Shown piece after piece: positions 1 through 9,697 of a DNA stretch of 64,000 bases. The notes under the pieces are model-generated. The model was not told where the DNA came from and did no database searches. It was given only the letters and a program-made list of their open reading frames with translations. The stretch's first letter is position 1. Every line of letters begins with the position of its first letter. Source of the DNA: Deltaproteobacteria bacterium (lineage in GTDB: Bacteria > Myxococcota_A > Polyangia > Polyangiales > Ga0077539); contig JAUXYJ010000054.1 in the NCBI GenBank assembly GCA_030694465.1, positions 372,001 to 436,000 of the forward strand. The letters run 5' to 3'. Both the position numbers and the translations under genes were made by a program.

Positions 1-37
1 AGCGCAGCGGTGACGAGGGCCTCGATGGGCTCGACGC

Positions 38-358
38 TCACGCGCGCTCCGCAGCCAGCTCGGGCGGAGGCAGCGGCCCGATCGCCGCGCAACAAATCGA
101 TTGGCCAATCGAATCACAGGTCGGTTGACCGCTGTCGACCACCGCAGCGTCTGCGAGATCACCGCCGAACCCGCACGAGCAAGTCGCACACGGGTCACCG
201 CCGTCGCCGGGTGCAGACGAATCGCTGACGGACGTATCCGCGGCGGTGCTGCTGTCGCCGCCCGCGTCTGCGGTGACCACCGGAGGTGAGCAGCCCGCGA
301 GGAGGCCCGCGCCGAGGGCGAGGGAGCGAGCTAAGCGCAAAAAGTGAGGGGTTTCCAT
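38..358 (-). CDS. small Cys-rich secreted lipoprotein, function unknown
   Basis: A 106-residue protein opens with a short basic segment and a hydrophobic stretch ending in LLAGC, a good lipobox with the acylated Cys at about residue 23. The mature part is an Asp/Ala/Ser/Thr-rich linker followed by a compact Cys-rich tail (CATCSC, then TCDSIGQSICC), which suggests a small disulfide-bonded or metal-binding module exposed on the cell surface. Such acidic linkers after a lipobox are usual in Myxococcota lipoproteins. I recognise no family. It lies 47 bp downstream of the FHA activator gene on the same strand, so it may be read from that operon or from its own promoter. Confidence 0.6.
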   Translation of the reverse strand: METPHFLRLARSLALGAGLLAGCSPPVVTADAGGDSSTAADTSVSDSSAPGDGGDPCATCSCGFGGDLADAAVVDSGQPTCDSIGQSICCAAIGPLPPPELAAERA

Positions 359-405
359 GAGTGTGTACTTTCTATGTCAAGAGCCAAACGCGCGCAGTGA
401 AGTGC

Positions 406-2385
406 CTAGCCGATGCCAAATCCCTTGAGCTTCTTGTGCAGTCCCTCGCGGGTGATTCCTAGGGTCTTTGCCGTCGCAGACTTGTTGCCTTTGTGTTCGC
501 GGAGCGCCTCGATTAAGAGCCATTTCTCAATGTGCTCGATCATCTCTTTGAGCGTGCCGCGAGGAGGGCGAACCTTGTCGAGGACACCCTCGACGTTGCG
601 AATTCTGGCCGACAAATCATGGGGCAGCAAATAGCTTCCTGGATCGGTCTGGATCACCAAGCGCTGCACTTCGTTCTCGACCTCGCGCACGTTGCCGGGC
701 CAGCCGTAGCTCATCATGAGCTCAAGCGTCTGTTGCGAAAACCCGGCGATGGGTTTGCCCATTTCGCGCGAGTATTTGTCTAAGAAATGGCGCGCCAAGA
801 GCGGGATGTCATCGCGTCGCTCTCGCAGCGTCGGCAACCGGATCGGAAACACCTGCAGCCGGTAGTAAAGGTCCTGTCGAAAGCGCCCCTCTTTGACCTC
901 GTCTTCGAGCTTGCGGTTGGTCGCCGCGACGATTCGCACATCAATCGAGCGCGTCGTGGGCGAACCGAGCGGGCGAATCTCGCCCTCTTGCAACACGCGC
1001 AAGAGCTTGGACTGCAGCGTCAGAGGCATCTCGCCGATTTCGTCGAGAAACATCGTGCCGCCATCGGCCAGTTCAAAGAGCCCCTTCTTGTCGCTGTCTG
1101 CGCCGGTAAACGCTCCGCGCTTGTGACCAAACAGCTCGCTCTCTAGCAACGACTCGGGGAGCGCCGCACAGTTTTGCGCGATAAAGAGCTTGTCCCGTCG
1201 CTGAGATTGATAGTGAATCGCCGAGGCAACACGCTCTTTGCCCGTACCAGTCTCGCCTTCGATCAGCACCGTCACGCGCGTCTCGATGACCTTGGACAGC
1301 TGCGAAAACATCGCCTTCATCGCTGCGGATTCGCCGATGATCCCCTCGAACTTCTTCTGTGCGGTCTGCTTGAGGTAGCCAGCCTCGGCCTTCGCGCTCG
1401 CTTCGCCCTGCTGGACCTTGCGGTAGAGCCGCGCGTTTGCGATGGCCAAAGACGCGCTCGCCGCCAATAACATCAAGACGTCAAGATCGCGTTCGCCGAA
1501 AATGCCAGGCGAATTGCGGTTATCTACCTCAAGAACTCCGAGGATTTCTTCGCCCTTCCACAGCGGCGCGGCCATGGTCGACAAGATGCTCGCGCCGAGG
1601 ATCGACGCGGTGCCCGCGAGGTCCTGCTGCGCATCGGCCACAAGCACCGCTGCGCGCTGCGTGAGCACCTTGCGAAACACACTCCGCGCGATCGGGACGG
1701 CCTCGATCGGTTGACCTGGTTCACCCCGAACGCGCGTCGTGACTGGCACGTAGCCGTCGTGCGCCGCGCGCGCCCCTGTCACGCTCTCGTCTCGCAGCAC
1801 GACGGTCATGTGCGTCGCTCTGGGCAACACTGAAAAGACCGCACCGGCGACCGCGTCCAACACGTCACTCATGGCCAGCGCGCCGCTCATGGCGCGGGTG
1901 ACTTCGTAGAGGCTGCCAAGGAGCGTGCGATCGGTCTCTACGCTGCGCCGAACATCTGCCATCGCGGACACAGGTCGCTGTGCAACCACGCGGGCGTCGG
2001 GCTCGTGGCTCTCGCGCGGGGCTTCGTCCGCTGCGGGAACTGCGCCTCGGATTTGAGCCCACAATTCACTGAAGACTCTGACCACAACGGGAGACTTTGG
2101 GTCTCCAAGCGCCAAGCGATCGCCCGCCTGAAGCTCAAGCTCGTACTGACAACTGACGTCGACGTTTACGAGCGAATCCCCACGCAGAACACGCGATCCA
2201 TTGGTGCTCCCGAGATCGCGAAAGATCACGCGCGAGCCCTCGGTGCGCAGGACCGCGTGGCGCGACGACACGTGCCAATCGGGCAGCCGAACGACGTTGT
2301 CCGCCGCGCGTCCGAAGGTGATGTCCCCTGCGATTTCGAGAGAAAATCCTTGGAGTTCTCCCTGCTCAACGTCGACGCGGATCAC
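406..2385 (-). CDS. FHA-GAF-AAA+ sigma54-dependent transcriptional activator
   Basis: A 659-residue enhancer-binding protein. Residues about 20-95 form an FHA phosphothreonine-binding domain ([20 protein letters not shown]). Residues about 155-320 form a GAF-type sensor. Residues about 345-580 are the AAA+ core with Walker A GETGTGKE, the sigma54-contact loop GAFTGA, Walker [12 protein letters not shown], and the arginine region FRQDLYYRL. The C-terminus (about 625-659) is a Fis-type helix-turn-helix ([20 protein letters not shown]). FHA-containing activators are a hallmark of myxobacteria, where Ser/Thr kinases feed the FHA domain; that input is inferred here. It starts 72 bp after the receiver-like regulator gene, so the two are probably co-transcribed. 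Confidence 0.93.
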   Translation of the reverse strand: MIRVDVEQGELQGFSLEIAGDITFGRAADNVVRLPDWHVSSRHAVLRTEGSRVIFRDLGSTNGSRVLRGDSLVNVDVSCQYELELQAGDRLALGDPKSPVVVRVFSELWAQIRGAVPAADEAPRESHEPDARVVAQRPVSAMADVRRSVETDRTLLGSLYEVTRAMSGALAMSDVLDAVAGAVFSVLPRATHMTVVLRDESVTGARAAHDGYVPVTTRVRGEPGQPIEAVPIARSVFRKVLTQRAAVLVADAQQDLAGTASILGASILSTMAAPLWKGEEILGVLEVDNRNSPGIFGERDLDVLMLLAASASLAIANARLYRKVQQGEASAKAEAGYLKQTAQKKFEGIIGESAAMKAMFSQLSKVIETRVTVLIEGETGTGKERVASAIHYQSQRRDKLFIAQNCAALPESLLESELFGHKRGAFTGADSDKKGLFELADGGTMFLDEIGEMPLTLQSKLLRVLQEGEIRPLGSPTTRSIDVRIVAATNRKLEDEVKEGRFRQDLYYRLQVFPIRLPTLRERRDDIPLLARHFLDKYSREMGKPIAGFSQQTLELMMSYGWPGNVREVENEVQRLVIQTDPGSYLLPHDLSARIRNVEGVLDKVRPPRGTLKEMIEHIEKWLLIEALREHKGNKSATAKTLGITREGLHKKLKGFGIG

Positions 2386-2457
2386 GCAGAAGACCGTAAC
2401 TCAATCCAGCGATTTTTGACGCAAAGACCACCGGACATTGCGCGAAAAGACCGCAGA

Positions 2458-3018
2458 CTACGAGGCAGCGCGGACTTGCCCGCTGCGCAGTCTCTCTTCG
2501 GCTGCATAGCGCTCGAGCTTGCGATAGAGCGTCGTACGATCGAGCCCAAGGCGCTGCGCGGCGAGCGTCTTGTTGCCGTGCAGCGACTCAAGGACGTGCA
2601 AAATGTGTCGTCGCTCAAGCTGGTCCAGCGACAAACACGCGTTGGCGTCAACGACACGAAGTGTTGCCGCAAGCTGAATCGATCGAAGCAATTGGGCTCG
2701 GCAAAATGCAGGAGGATCGTCAACGCGGAGCGCGCCAAGCGCACCGGCGCGGAGGAGCGAGGCCGACGAATCGAGCGCAACATTCTCACTCAGCAGCAAA
2801 AACGCGGGCGCACTGGCCTCGCTCATCCATCGCCCCACGGCGGCGGCGGCGGCGGCGTCTCGCACATCGACCAGCACGAGCTCAATCGCTTCGGCGGCGA
2901 CCTGACGTTTGGCGGTCTCACAATCGCGCGCGACCAGCACTCGCACCGTGGGAACAAACTCAAGCCACGCGGGTGCCGGATGAAGACTCCACAACACGAT
3001 CGACTTGTTCATCATCAA
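2458..3018 (-). CDS. receiver-like protein with Fis-type helix-turn-helix
   Basis: A 186-residue protein. The C-terminal third (about residues 133-172) is a clear Fis/NtrC-type helix-turn-helix (RRHILHVLE, GNKTLAAQRLGLDRTTLYRKLERY). The N-terminal 110 residues have the length and strand pattern of a response-regulator receiver, including a hydrophobic strand ending in Asp (LVLVDVRD). The usual N-terminal acidic pair is absent (IVLWSLHPAP there), so phosphorylation is doubtful. It resembles the small regulators that pair with bacterial enhancer-binding proteins, and it sits directly upstream of the FHA activator. It may bind DNA constitutively or sense something other than phosphate. Start ATG is one of three consecutive Met codons. 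Confidence 0.75.
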   Translation of the reverse strand: MMMNKSIVLWSLHPAPAWLEFVPTVRVLVARDCETAKRQVAAEAIELVLVDVRDAAAAAAVGRWMSEASAPAFLLLSENVALDSSASLLRAGALGALRVDDPPAFCRAQLLRSIQLAATLRVVDANACLSLDQLERRHILHVLESLHGNKTLAAQRLGLDRTTLYRKLERYAAEERLRSGQVRAAS

Positions 3019-3270
3019 CCTCCGAGACTATTTTAGGCAGCGATTGGCCACGCGAACGCGTTAGGCACCAAGAGAAACATCGGACAACCGCTGCCCGCAG
3101 TGAGGGGCTCACGACTGCGCCATTCAACGAAAAACGAATCGGACCCAAGCACCTAAGAGCTGAGTGCCCTGGGCCCCTTAGATCCTTCACGAATCTTTTC
3201 TCGTTTGCGCGTTTGCTCGCCGCTCGCGCCCCCGTTTGCCCCCTCAGCTCTCCGTGACCGTCCTCGGCGA

Positions 3271-5031
3271 CTACGAGCCCGTTCGGGCGCGCAGTCGACC
3301 AATGAGCAGCTCGCCCCAGAGATGCGACAGGATCTTGCTCTCTTGACCCTCTTCAGCCGCGATCACGGCCTGAATGCGCGTGATCGTCGACGGCGCACCC
3401 GTGGGTGCGAGCGCATCGAGCGCAACCATGATCGAGCGTCGGACGAGCACATCGTTGTGGTTGAGCTTGCCCTCAAGCGCTGTGCGCGCCGCGCCACGCT
3501 GCGCCTCGGGAGTAGTCCAAGCGAGCATGTACGCAGCTTTGCGAACGCTCTCGGGAGACGAACTCTCAAGCGAGCGGATGTAGCAAGCGGTGTCGGCGTC
3601 TTCGCAGGTCCGCACAACGTCGACCACGGCGCGAAGCTTATCTAGCACGGTAATTTGCCCGCGGATCTCACGCGCAGAGCCTGGGTCTTCGGCCATGGCC
3701 GAGGTAAACAGCCGTCGGATCTCGCCCTCAATGCGGTCAAACTCGGCGACGTTGCCGTGGCGCGCGATCGAAGCAAACGCGTTGAGCAAGCTCACACGCG
3801 CGGTCGCGTACTCAAGGGACTGGATCGACCGATGATTGATCGCGGTCAACAAGAGCGGGATGGAGGAGGGGTCGCCCACGAGCGACAGCTTCGAAGCAAA
3901 CGTGAGCGCGCTCCAGCCGGTCTCTTGCGAGGGGTTGCGATCACGTGAGTACGCCGTGTGCAACGCTCGAAGGATGCCGTCGCGGGAGGCTGGGACGCTC
4001 ATCGCGGTAAACGCAAGGGCCTCGGCTGCGGCGCCCCGCACGTTTTCGGCCTCGGACGTGTTGTTCAGGATCGCCAAGAGCGGCTCGACGGCGTCGGGCG
4101 AAGAGAACTCGCGCAGCACATCGGCCATCGTGGACTTGACCAAGCCATCGGGGATCGGGGGACCATTGGGGATGTTGCGATAGTCCGCGAGGAGCGCGTC
4201 AACCTGTGTGTTTTGTCCGGCCAACGTCGAGAGAAGCTTGGGCACCGCCACCGCCGAACCGACGCGCGCGAGTGCACGCTGGCAATGCGGAAACGCGTTC
4301 TGAGCGCGCACGTTGAGAAACAAACCGTAGACCAACGCGTCCACCGCGCGAGCGTCTCCGATTTGCCCCAGCGCGTCGGCGGCGGCGCGCGCGGTCGAGA
4401 TGTCTTGATCTGCTAAGCGTCGGCCAAGCAAACGCGAAATCGGCAGCACCGCTTCGACCGCATGAAGCGCACCGAGCGCACCGAGCGCGTGATAGCGAAT
4501 TTGCACGGCGTTAGAGCCATTGCCGGTCGCGCGATCGATCGCTGCGACGAGCGACTGCACAACGACTGACTTTTTGTCCGCGGGCATGGACGCGGCCATC
4601 TCTTTGAGCGCTTGTGCAGAGCGCAGCGCGATCCGCTCGCTGTCTGCGTTGCCGGGACGAAAGCTCAGCGCGCTCATGAGCGCCTCGAGGGCACGCGGAT
4701 CCTTCGACTGCGCGAGGATCTCGATGGCCTCACGACGGAGGATGTTGTCGTCTTGGTTCGCCATAAACGCTCTCGAAATGCCCTCGATGGCGGTGTCGAG
4801 AAAGCGACGCACGGGGGGCGCGGTCGCGTCCGGGGGGCGCGAGCTCGCGAGGACCTCGTCGAAGATCCGATGCAAGCGGATCATAGCGCCGGTCCGCTTG
4901 GACGGTTCACTCAGCTTTTTAACCCATGTCTTTGGGTCAGCTTCGTTTTCACAGCCAGCGACAAAGGCCCCGCTTGCGAACGTCAACGTTAACGCCAGTG
5001 CGGTGCGTGAGAGTAGTTTGGTGCGGCGCAT
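3271..5031 (-). CDS. HEAT-repeat lipoprotein
   Basis: A 586-residue secreted lipoprotein. The start is placed at the internal Met (MRRTKLL) because this gives a proper signal peptide ending in FVAGC (Cys at about 26); the frame stays open 15 codons further upstream. The mature protein is almost wholly alpha-helical with HEAT/PBS-lyase-like repeats, recognisable as DPRALEALMSAL, HALGALGAL, DALGQIGDARAVDALVYGL, VGDPSSIPLLLTAI and VRKAAYMLAW. Such solenoids are protein-binding scaffolds. The acylation signal places it in the outer or inner membrane facing the periplasm or the cell surface. No enzymatic motif is visible. It is transcribed alone, between two unrelated groups on the same strand. 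Confidence 0.85.
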   Translation of the reverse strand: MRRTKLLSRTALALTLTFASGAFVAGCENEADPKTWVKKLSEPSKRTGAMIRLHRIFDEVLASSRPPDATAPPVRRFLDTAIEGISRAFMANQDDNILRREAIEILAQSKDPRALEALMSALSFRPGNADSERIALRSAQALKEMAASMPADKKSVVVQSLVAAIDRATGNGSNAVQIRYHALGALGALHAVEAVLPISRLLGRRLADQDISTARAAADALGQIGDARAVDALVYGLFLNVRAQNAFPHCQRALARVGSAVAVPKLLSTLAGQNTQVDALLADYRNIPNGPPIPDGLVKSTMADVLREFSSPDAVEPLLAILNNTSEAENVRGAAAEALAFTAMSVPASRDGILRALHTAYSRDRNPSQETGWSALTFASKLSLVGDPSSIPLLLTAINHRSIQSLEYATARVSLLNAFASIARHGNVAEFDRIEGEIRRLFTSAMAEDPGSAREIRGQITVLDKLRAVVDVVRTCEDADTACYIRSLESSSPESVRKAAYMLAWTTPEAQRGAARTALEGKLNHNDVLVRRSIMVALDALAPTGAPSTITRIQAVIAAEEGQESKILSHLWGELLIGRLRARTGS

Positions 5032-5159
5032 GCCAGTCCTCCAGGTGCACGTCAAAGACGAGTTGCGAGTGGGCAACCCGATAAAACTTCCGGCGCACGA
5101 TACACCAGTTCGCCCGCGTAAACCCCGTGGTTTTTACGCCAAGCAAACCCGCCCGGGGC

Positions 5160-6368
5160 TCACGGCCTCAGGGCACCCAGAGGACGGATCGCGCAGAGGC
5201 CATCGGCGTTCATGTGGCCCATTCCGCGGGCAGCAAACGCGACAAACGTGCGCATGTCGTCCACACCGGTGGCGCCGTTGGGCTCTCCGGCGAGGCGCTC
5301 AGTCCGGCGCATATAGCCCATGGTCTGCTCGCCGCGATCCACGATGGGTCGGTTCATCCGGTCCATCAAGTTTGTGGGTGCAACGCCCTGGAGGTCCTCG
5401 AGAGAGACCTCTGCATTGGCGCCCATCATGCGAGCGCGCGCTGCGAATTGATCAAAGTGCAGAGGCGGATCTTCGACATTGAGCCGCAACCAGAAGAAGT
5501 GATCGGTGTGAAACGTGACCTGTGCGCGCACGGGGCCCGTCGTACGTGGCGCAACGCCGGGCGCGCTGTCCATTCCGTTGTCGGGATTGTTGCAGTTGAT
5601 GTAGCTCGCCGGTGCAGAGAATCCGAAGCGAAAGCCAACGCTTTGTGGGTAGCTCGCGGCGGCGCTCATGGGCTCAGGCGCGCGTCCGCGGTAGGTCGCG
5701 GTTCCCGACACCAGCGTGCTCCACTGTTTGGCGATCATCTCGTTGTAGTCCGCAAACTGCGCCTGCGTGAGGTTCACGTTCGTCGCGTTTGCGCTCGCGT
5801 TGACAACATCAAAAGAGAACGCGTAGCGAACCATGGGGTCAAGTGGCGCGCCTGCGCCCGTCTGAGTAAACGCAAACAGCGGGATGGATGTCTCGGTCCC
5901 ACCGCCTGCACCCGGAAAATTTCCCATCTTCTTGAGATCAATCGCAAACGTCCGGGGCTCACGCGCGACCGCGGCGCCTACCATCGACTGGTCTGCTGCG
6001 TTGCCTGCCGGGAGGTCCAACCGCACACCGCTCACGGACAACAAGATGCTGGTAAAGCGCACCTCCCAGCCGTCCACAAACACGATGTCCCCCTCGGCGG
6101 GTGTGGCTGTGTATGCGAAGCCTTCTTGGCCAAGCGTCTCGCTCGACGCGGTGACCTGGATGACCCGCGGCGCGTTGTCCATGGGAGAAATCCCTGGCAC
6201 AAACGGCACCGCAAACGAGGGCCCCACGGGTCCGTCGTTGGGAGTCACCGTGTCACCGGCGACGTCGCCGCCTGCGTCTTGGGTGTTGGTGGGTGGACCG
6301 CACGCGGCGAGCGCGCACGACAGCACAATCGGACCCATCGGCCCGGTCAGTCCCCTGATTTTCTTCAT
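5160..6368 (-). CDS. secreted lipoprotein, last gene of TonB-receptor operon (MbnP-like?)
   Basis: A 402-residue lipoprotein with a basic start (MKKIRG), hydrophobic core and lipobox CALAAC, followed by an acidic DAGGDVAGD linker. Start at ATG 6368 is preferred over GTG 6371 because GAGAG lies at normal distance. After the linker is a segment GWEVRFTSILLSVSGVRL that aligns with GWTVTLERARLAIGPIYF of the next gene upstream, so the two may share a beta-sandwich fold. The pattern recalls MbnP-type metal-binding lipoproteins, but this is weak. His and Met residues cluster in the second half (HTDHFFW, MGYM, GMGHM). It follows its neighbour by 12 bp, so it is surely in the receptor operon and may hand substrate to the receptor. 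Confidence 0.7.
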   Translation of the reverse strand: MKKIRGLTGPMGPIVLSCALAACGPPTNTQDAGGDVAGDTVTPNDGPVGPSFAVPFVPGISPMDNAPRVIQVTASSETLGQEGFAYTATPAEGDIVFVDGWEVRFTSILLSVSGVRLDLPAGNAADQSMVGAAVAREPRTFAIDLKKMGNFPGAGGGTETSIPLFAFTQTGAGAPLDPMVRYAFSFDVVNASANATNVNLTQAQFADYNEMIAKQWSTLVSGTATYRGRAPEPMSAAASYPQSVGFRFGFSAPASYINCNNPDNGMDSAPGVAPRTTGPVRAQVTFHTDHFFWLRLNVEDPPLHFDQFAARARMMGANAEVSLEDLQGVAPTNLMDRMNRPIVDRGEQTMGYMRRTERLAGEPNGATGVDDMRTFVAFAARGMGHMNADGLCAIRPLGALRP

Positions 6369-6380
6369 CACATTCTCTCG

Positions 6381-7232
6381 TTAGCGGGTTGTTGTTGAAG
6401 GAGCAGTAAAAGAGACATTCCAGGTGCCCTGCGTGCTGCGTAGGCCTGCCTGAAAGCTCGCAAAAACATTGTCACCCCGTGCAAAGCGATAGCGCCCCTC
6501 ACGGTCCCTTGTGTGCGCAGTGAGCTCGGAGAAGTCTGCGTTCGCAAACGCGGGTCGGAGGTCCACACGGAGCGTGACCGACGCGCCCTCACTCAGGGTC
6601 ATCGGCGCCGCGATCCCTCGGATACGGCGCAGAGAATCGAGCGGCTGCTCGGTGGTCGCGTCCGCGGGATCCATTGCAAATTGACCCACAAACGGAACGA
6701 CAAGCTCCCCCCGCCTTGCGGTCCCCGCGACGGTCGCGACCGCGTTGTCGAGCGATGCTCGGTTGTAGAGCCACAGCTCGACGCTCGCGACCGGCTCTGA
6801 GAGCCCGATGCCATCGCGCGAGAAGGTCTGCAGCGTCGGTGAGAGCACATCGACCTCGAGTTGCTCAGTGATTTCGCCCACGATTCGGCCTTGACCGATG
6901 TGCGACTCGCCGTTCGCGGACGCGATGGGAACAAACCAGCTGCGCCATCCTCGATGCAGATCGCCCGTGGCGTGCGACTGCAGCGGCACGATGGTGTTGA
7001 AGTAAATCGGACCGATCGCCAGCCGCGCGCGCTCGAGCGTGACGGTCCATCCGGCGCGAGTCTCAAACGTGAGGGTTTCTCCCTCGTGCGCAACACCACC
7101 GACGCTTGCACGAAAATGAACGCGTTCAAAACCAGTGTTTCCGCATGCGGGCATCGCGGCGGCGAATGTGAGGGCGGCCAGCACAGAGAGCGTCGCGCTG
7201 GCGGTCAAGACATGGCGTACGGTGGTCATCAT
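6381..7232 (-). CDS. periplasmic/surface lipoprotein coupled to TonB receptor
   Basis: A 283-residue protein with a long signal sequence ending AAAMPACG, read here as a lipobox (MPAC is not ideal). The start overlaps the stop of the receptor gene (ATGATGA), so translation is coupled. The motif GWTVTLERARLAIGPIYF is shared in pattern with the downstream lipoprotein. It also has an early HFRASVGG/AHEGETLTFE segment and a His-Arg-Gly-Trp stretch, consistent with a small beta-rich ligand-binding domain. Function is inferred only from context: a partner of the TonB-dependent receptor in metal or metallophore capture. No family can be named with confidence. Confidence 0.7.
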   Translation of the reverse strand: MMTTVRHVLTASATLSVLAALTFAAAMPACGNTGFERVHFRASVGGVAHEGETLTFETRAGWTVTLERARLAIGPIYFNTIVPLQSHATGDLHRGWRSWFVPIASANGESHIGQGRIVGEITEQLEVDVLSPTLQTFSRDGIGLSEPVASVELWLYNRASLDNAVATVAGTARRGELVVPFVGQFAMDPADATTEQPLDSLRRIRGIAAPMTLSEGASVTLRVDLRPAFANADFSELTAHTRDREGRYRFARGDNVFASFQAGLRSTQGTWNVSFTAPSTTTR

Positions 7233-9670
7233 GGAGCCTCTACCGAGTGATCAGTGTGACGAGCGTCTGCGCCGTGTCGCGCGGCATCAGCCCCAAGGTG
7301 CATCGTGACAGTGAGCGCCAATTGCCTCGGCGGTGCCACGCTGAAGTGCCGTGTTGCCACGCGCGTTGCGAACTCTTGGCTCATAAAATCGCTCACAAAA
7401 TTAAACTGGCCCCACGCGTACTGTGCGTCGAAGAGGTTGGTGCAAAACAGGCCGATTTCGACATGCGTCCATCGAAGCGAGACGTTCGCGTCCGCGGTCG
7501 CGATCAGCTCGCCAAACTCTGAGAAGGGCAGCGGGCGAGGGGAGACAAAGGTCAACCCAGTCGCGGCCTGCAAGGTCACGCGTCGATCCCGGATTTTAAG
7601 CGGCAGGGGCCAGTTCAACGCAGCGTCGACGCGCGCGACGAGCGGCGGGACATACGGCACCACCAGCCCAGTGTCGTCAAAGACGGCGTGGGCGTAGGTC
7701 ACGTGTGCGCCTAGGTCCAAGCGCGGATGCGAGACACGAAGCGCCGCGAGCGCACCCCCTCGGGTCGTCCCGTTGGCGAGCCCATTGCGGCCCTGCGCTT
7801 CGTCAAAAATCAGGTCGCGCTCGACGTGGGTGATGTACCCCAGCGCGCGCGCATCCACCGTCCACGCGCCACGGTGGCGATGGAGCGTCGCGCCCACTTC
7901 GCCCGCTTGAATGGGCGAAAATGGCGCGCGCTCGCCGTCGGCGAGATACGTCGCGTCGACCGATCGCGCGCCCGAGCCGTAGGCCAACGAGAAGGTGAGC
8001 CCCGCAAAAGGCCCCATCGCGAGCACGGCGCGGGGCTGGGGCAACAGCCCCATGGCGGTGCTGCGGCTCGTCGGGCTGCGATAGCCCGCGCGGTCCACTG
8101 AGAGGCACTCTGCGTCGAGCGGGGCGCCACGGACGTAGGTCCCGCGCACCGCGCAGCGATCGAGCACGTTGTAGTGAAACGCGTCAACGCGCAGACCGCC
8201 ACGCAACGTGAGCCACCACCACGGGCGAAGCTCGCCGTCGGCATACATCGCGACGTTGGCCATCGCGGGCACAAAATCAAAGTCCGTCGCATAAGGGACG
8301 ACGGTGCCCGCACGCAGCCGCTGTTGCGTCACGTCGCCCTGCACAAAGCGCCCAAAGACTCCCACCTCGAGGGTCTGAGGCAGCGCGCGAAGTGTGGTGC
8401 GGAGCTTGGTGTGCGCTTGGGCGCCAAGATCAAACGACTGATTCGACTGCGCGATCGCGTCGCCGCGTTGGCCATGAGGGCTCTGCCCTGCTCGCTGCGT
8501 ATCCAGCAAAAATCCAGTGTAGTTCTCTCGCAGCGCGTACGTACGGTACGTCGCCCAGAGCGTGGCGTTTACGCGGGACGAGTCGAGTGAGAGCGAGAGG
8601 CCATGTCGCGTCGAGTCTCCGCCCTGCGTGCGGTCGTAGGTCCCAAAGAACCCCACACGGCCGCTGCGGACGTCGTCTTCTCGCACAACCCCTGCAGAGC
8701 CATACCGCGTGAGATAGCTCGCAGCGCTCACCCGAACGCGCACGCTGCCAAGCACGCGCTCGTAGCCCAGGTTTGCGCTCGCGCGCTCGAAGCTTCGGTT
8801 GTCTCCGTAGCCATCGGAGCGGGCCAATTCGGCCGCAACGTAGGTTCCACGAAGTTCACCTTCGGGTGCAAATACACCCACCAATCGATGCGTGCCGAAG
8901 CTCCCAACTCGGTACTGCACGCGCGCGCCACGCGTGCGAACGCCGAGCGAGTAGAGCGCCGAGCCGGCCACCGCGAAGTCACCCTGGCGCGGATCAAACG
9001 GGCCCTCTTGCACCCGCAGCGTGTCCACCACCTCGGGGATCACCCAGTGCGTATCCGCGTAACCGTGGCCGTGCGGATGTCCAGGCTCGTTGACCGGGAC
9101 GCCGTCCACCGAGAACGCGAGGTCCTGACCAAACCGCGCGTCAAACCCGCGCAAAAAGATCTGCTCTGCGTGCCCCTCGCCGAGGCCATTCACGAGAAAA
9201 ATCCCCGGCGCGAGTCGCAACAAATCCCCAGCGTTTTGCGTAGGGACCTCAAGCAAGCGCCCAATCGGGATCGTCTGATCGCTCGCTCCGCGGGGCGCAC
9301 TTGAGGGGTTCGCGATCACGCGCACCCCCTGCTCTCGGGGCGCGGGGACTCCAGCCACCGGTGGCGGGATCGGAGCTGCCTCGCGAGGCAGCGGCTCCAC
9401 TGGCAACGGCGCGCTCGATGGCACCGCCGCGTCCACGACTGAGACCGCGCTGGCATCCACCGCGGAGCCATCGGACGCGACGACGCTTGGACCCTCGGCG
9501 GTGGCGGCATCGTACGCGGCCGTTGAAGCATCCGCGGCCGCGTCCACGACCACAACATCCATGCTCTGCGCGTGGGCTTGGGAGCTCGCCAACCACGTCG
9601 CGCTCGCGCACGCCAACATGGCGAACGGAGGGACAGACTTAGCGCTGGCGCGGCACGCGTGCAGTTGCAT
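7229..9670 (-). CDS. TonB-dependent outer-membrane receptor, His-rich plug
   Basis: An 813-residue receptor. The start is set at ATG 9670, giving a signal peptide ending SSQAHA-QS; the frame runs open further upstream through the operator, so longer forms are unlikely. A 90-residue Ala/Asp/Val/Pro-rich segment precedes the plug (VPTQNAGDLLRLAPGIFL, IFLRGFDARFGQDLAFSVDG). The plug holds a striking run GHPHGHGYADTHW (about residues 193-210), and the C-terminus ends in a His-rich tail (RHGADARHTDH) beyond the last beta-strand. The rest is beta-barrel. Such receptors import metal complexes or cofactors using TonB energy. It heads an operon with two lipoproteins, lies behind a Fur-type palindrome, and is next to a Fur-family gene. 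The substrate (Zn, Cu, Fe complex) is inferred only. Confidence 0.9.
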   Translation of the reverse strand: MQLHACRASAKSVPPFAMLACASATWLASSQAHAQSMDVVVVDAAADASTAAYDAATAEGPSVVASDGSAVDASAVSVVDAAVPSSAPLPVEPLPREAAPIPPPVAGVPAPREQGVRVIANPSSAPRGASDQTIPIGRLLEVPTQNAGDLLRLAPGIFLVNGLGEGHAEQIFLRGFDARFGQDLAFSVDGVPVNEPGHPHGHGYADTHWVIPEVVDTLRVQEGPFDPRQGDFAVAGSALYSLGVRTRGARVQYRVGSFGTHRLVGVFAPEGELRGTYVAAELARSDGYGDNRSFERASANLGYERVLGSVRVRVSAASYLTRYGSAGVVREDDVRSGRVGFFGTYDRTQGGDSTRHGLSLSLDSSRVNATLWATYRTYALRENYTGFLLDTQRAGQSPHGQRGDAIAQSNQSFDLGAQAHTKLRTTLRALPQTLEVGVFGRFVQGDVTQQRLRAGTVVPYATDFDFVPAMANVAMYADGELRPWWWLTLRGGLRVDAFHYNVLDRCAVRGTYVRGAPLDAECLSVDRAGYRSPTSRSTAMGLLPQPRAVLAMGPFAGLTFSLAYGSGARSVDATYLADGERAPFSPIQAGEVGATLHRHRGAWTVDARALGYITHVERDLIFDEAQGRNGLANGTTRGGALAALRVSHPRLDLGAHVTYAHAVFDDTGLVVPYVPPLVARVDAALNWPLPLKIRDRRVTLQAATGLTFVSPRPLPFSEFGELIATADANVSLRWTHVEIGLFCTNLFDAQYAWGQFNFVSDFMSQEFATRVATRHFSVAPPRQLALTVTMHLGADAARHGADARHTDHSVEAP

Positions 9671-9697
9671 CTTGGACCCAGAGACGGCTACCACTAC

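Noticed and set aside
2005-3036. A 343-codon plus-strand frame over the two left-end regulators
   Set aside because: It covers the start of the FHA activator and the whole receiver-like gene in antisense, has no motif, and is basic like other shadow frames.
5127-6398. A 423-codon plus-strand frame over the last lipoprotein of the receptor operon
   Set aside because: The minus-strand frame there has a signal peptide and linker, whereas this one is His/Arg-rich with no recognisable structure.
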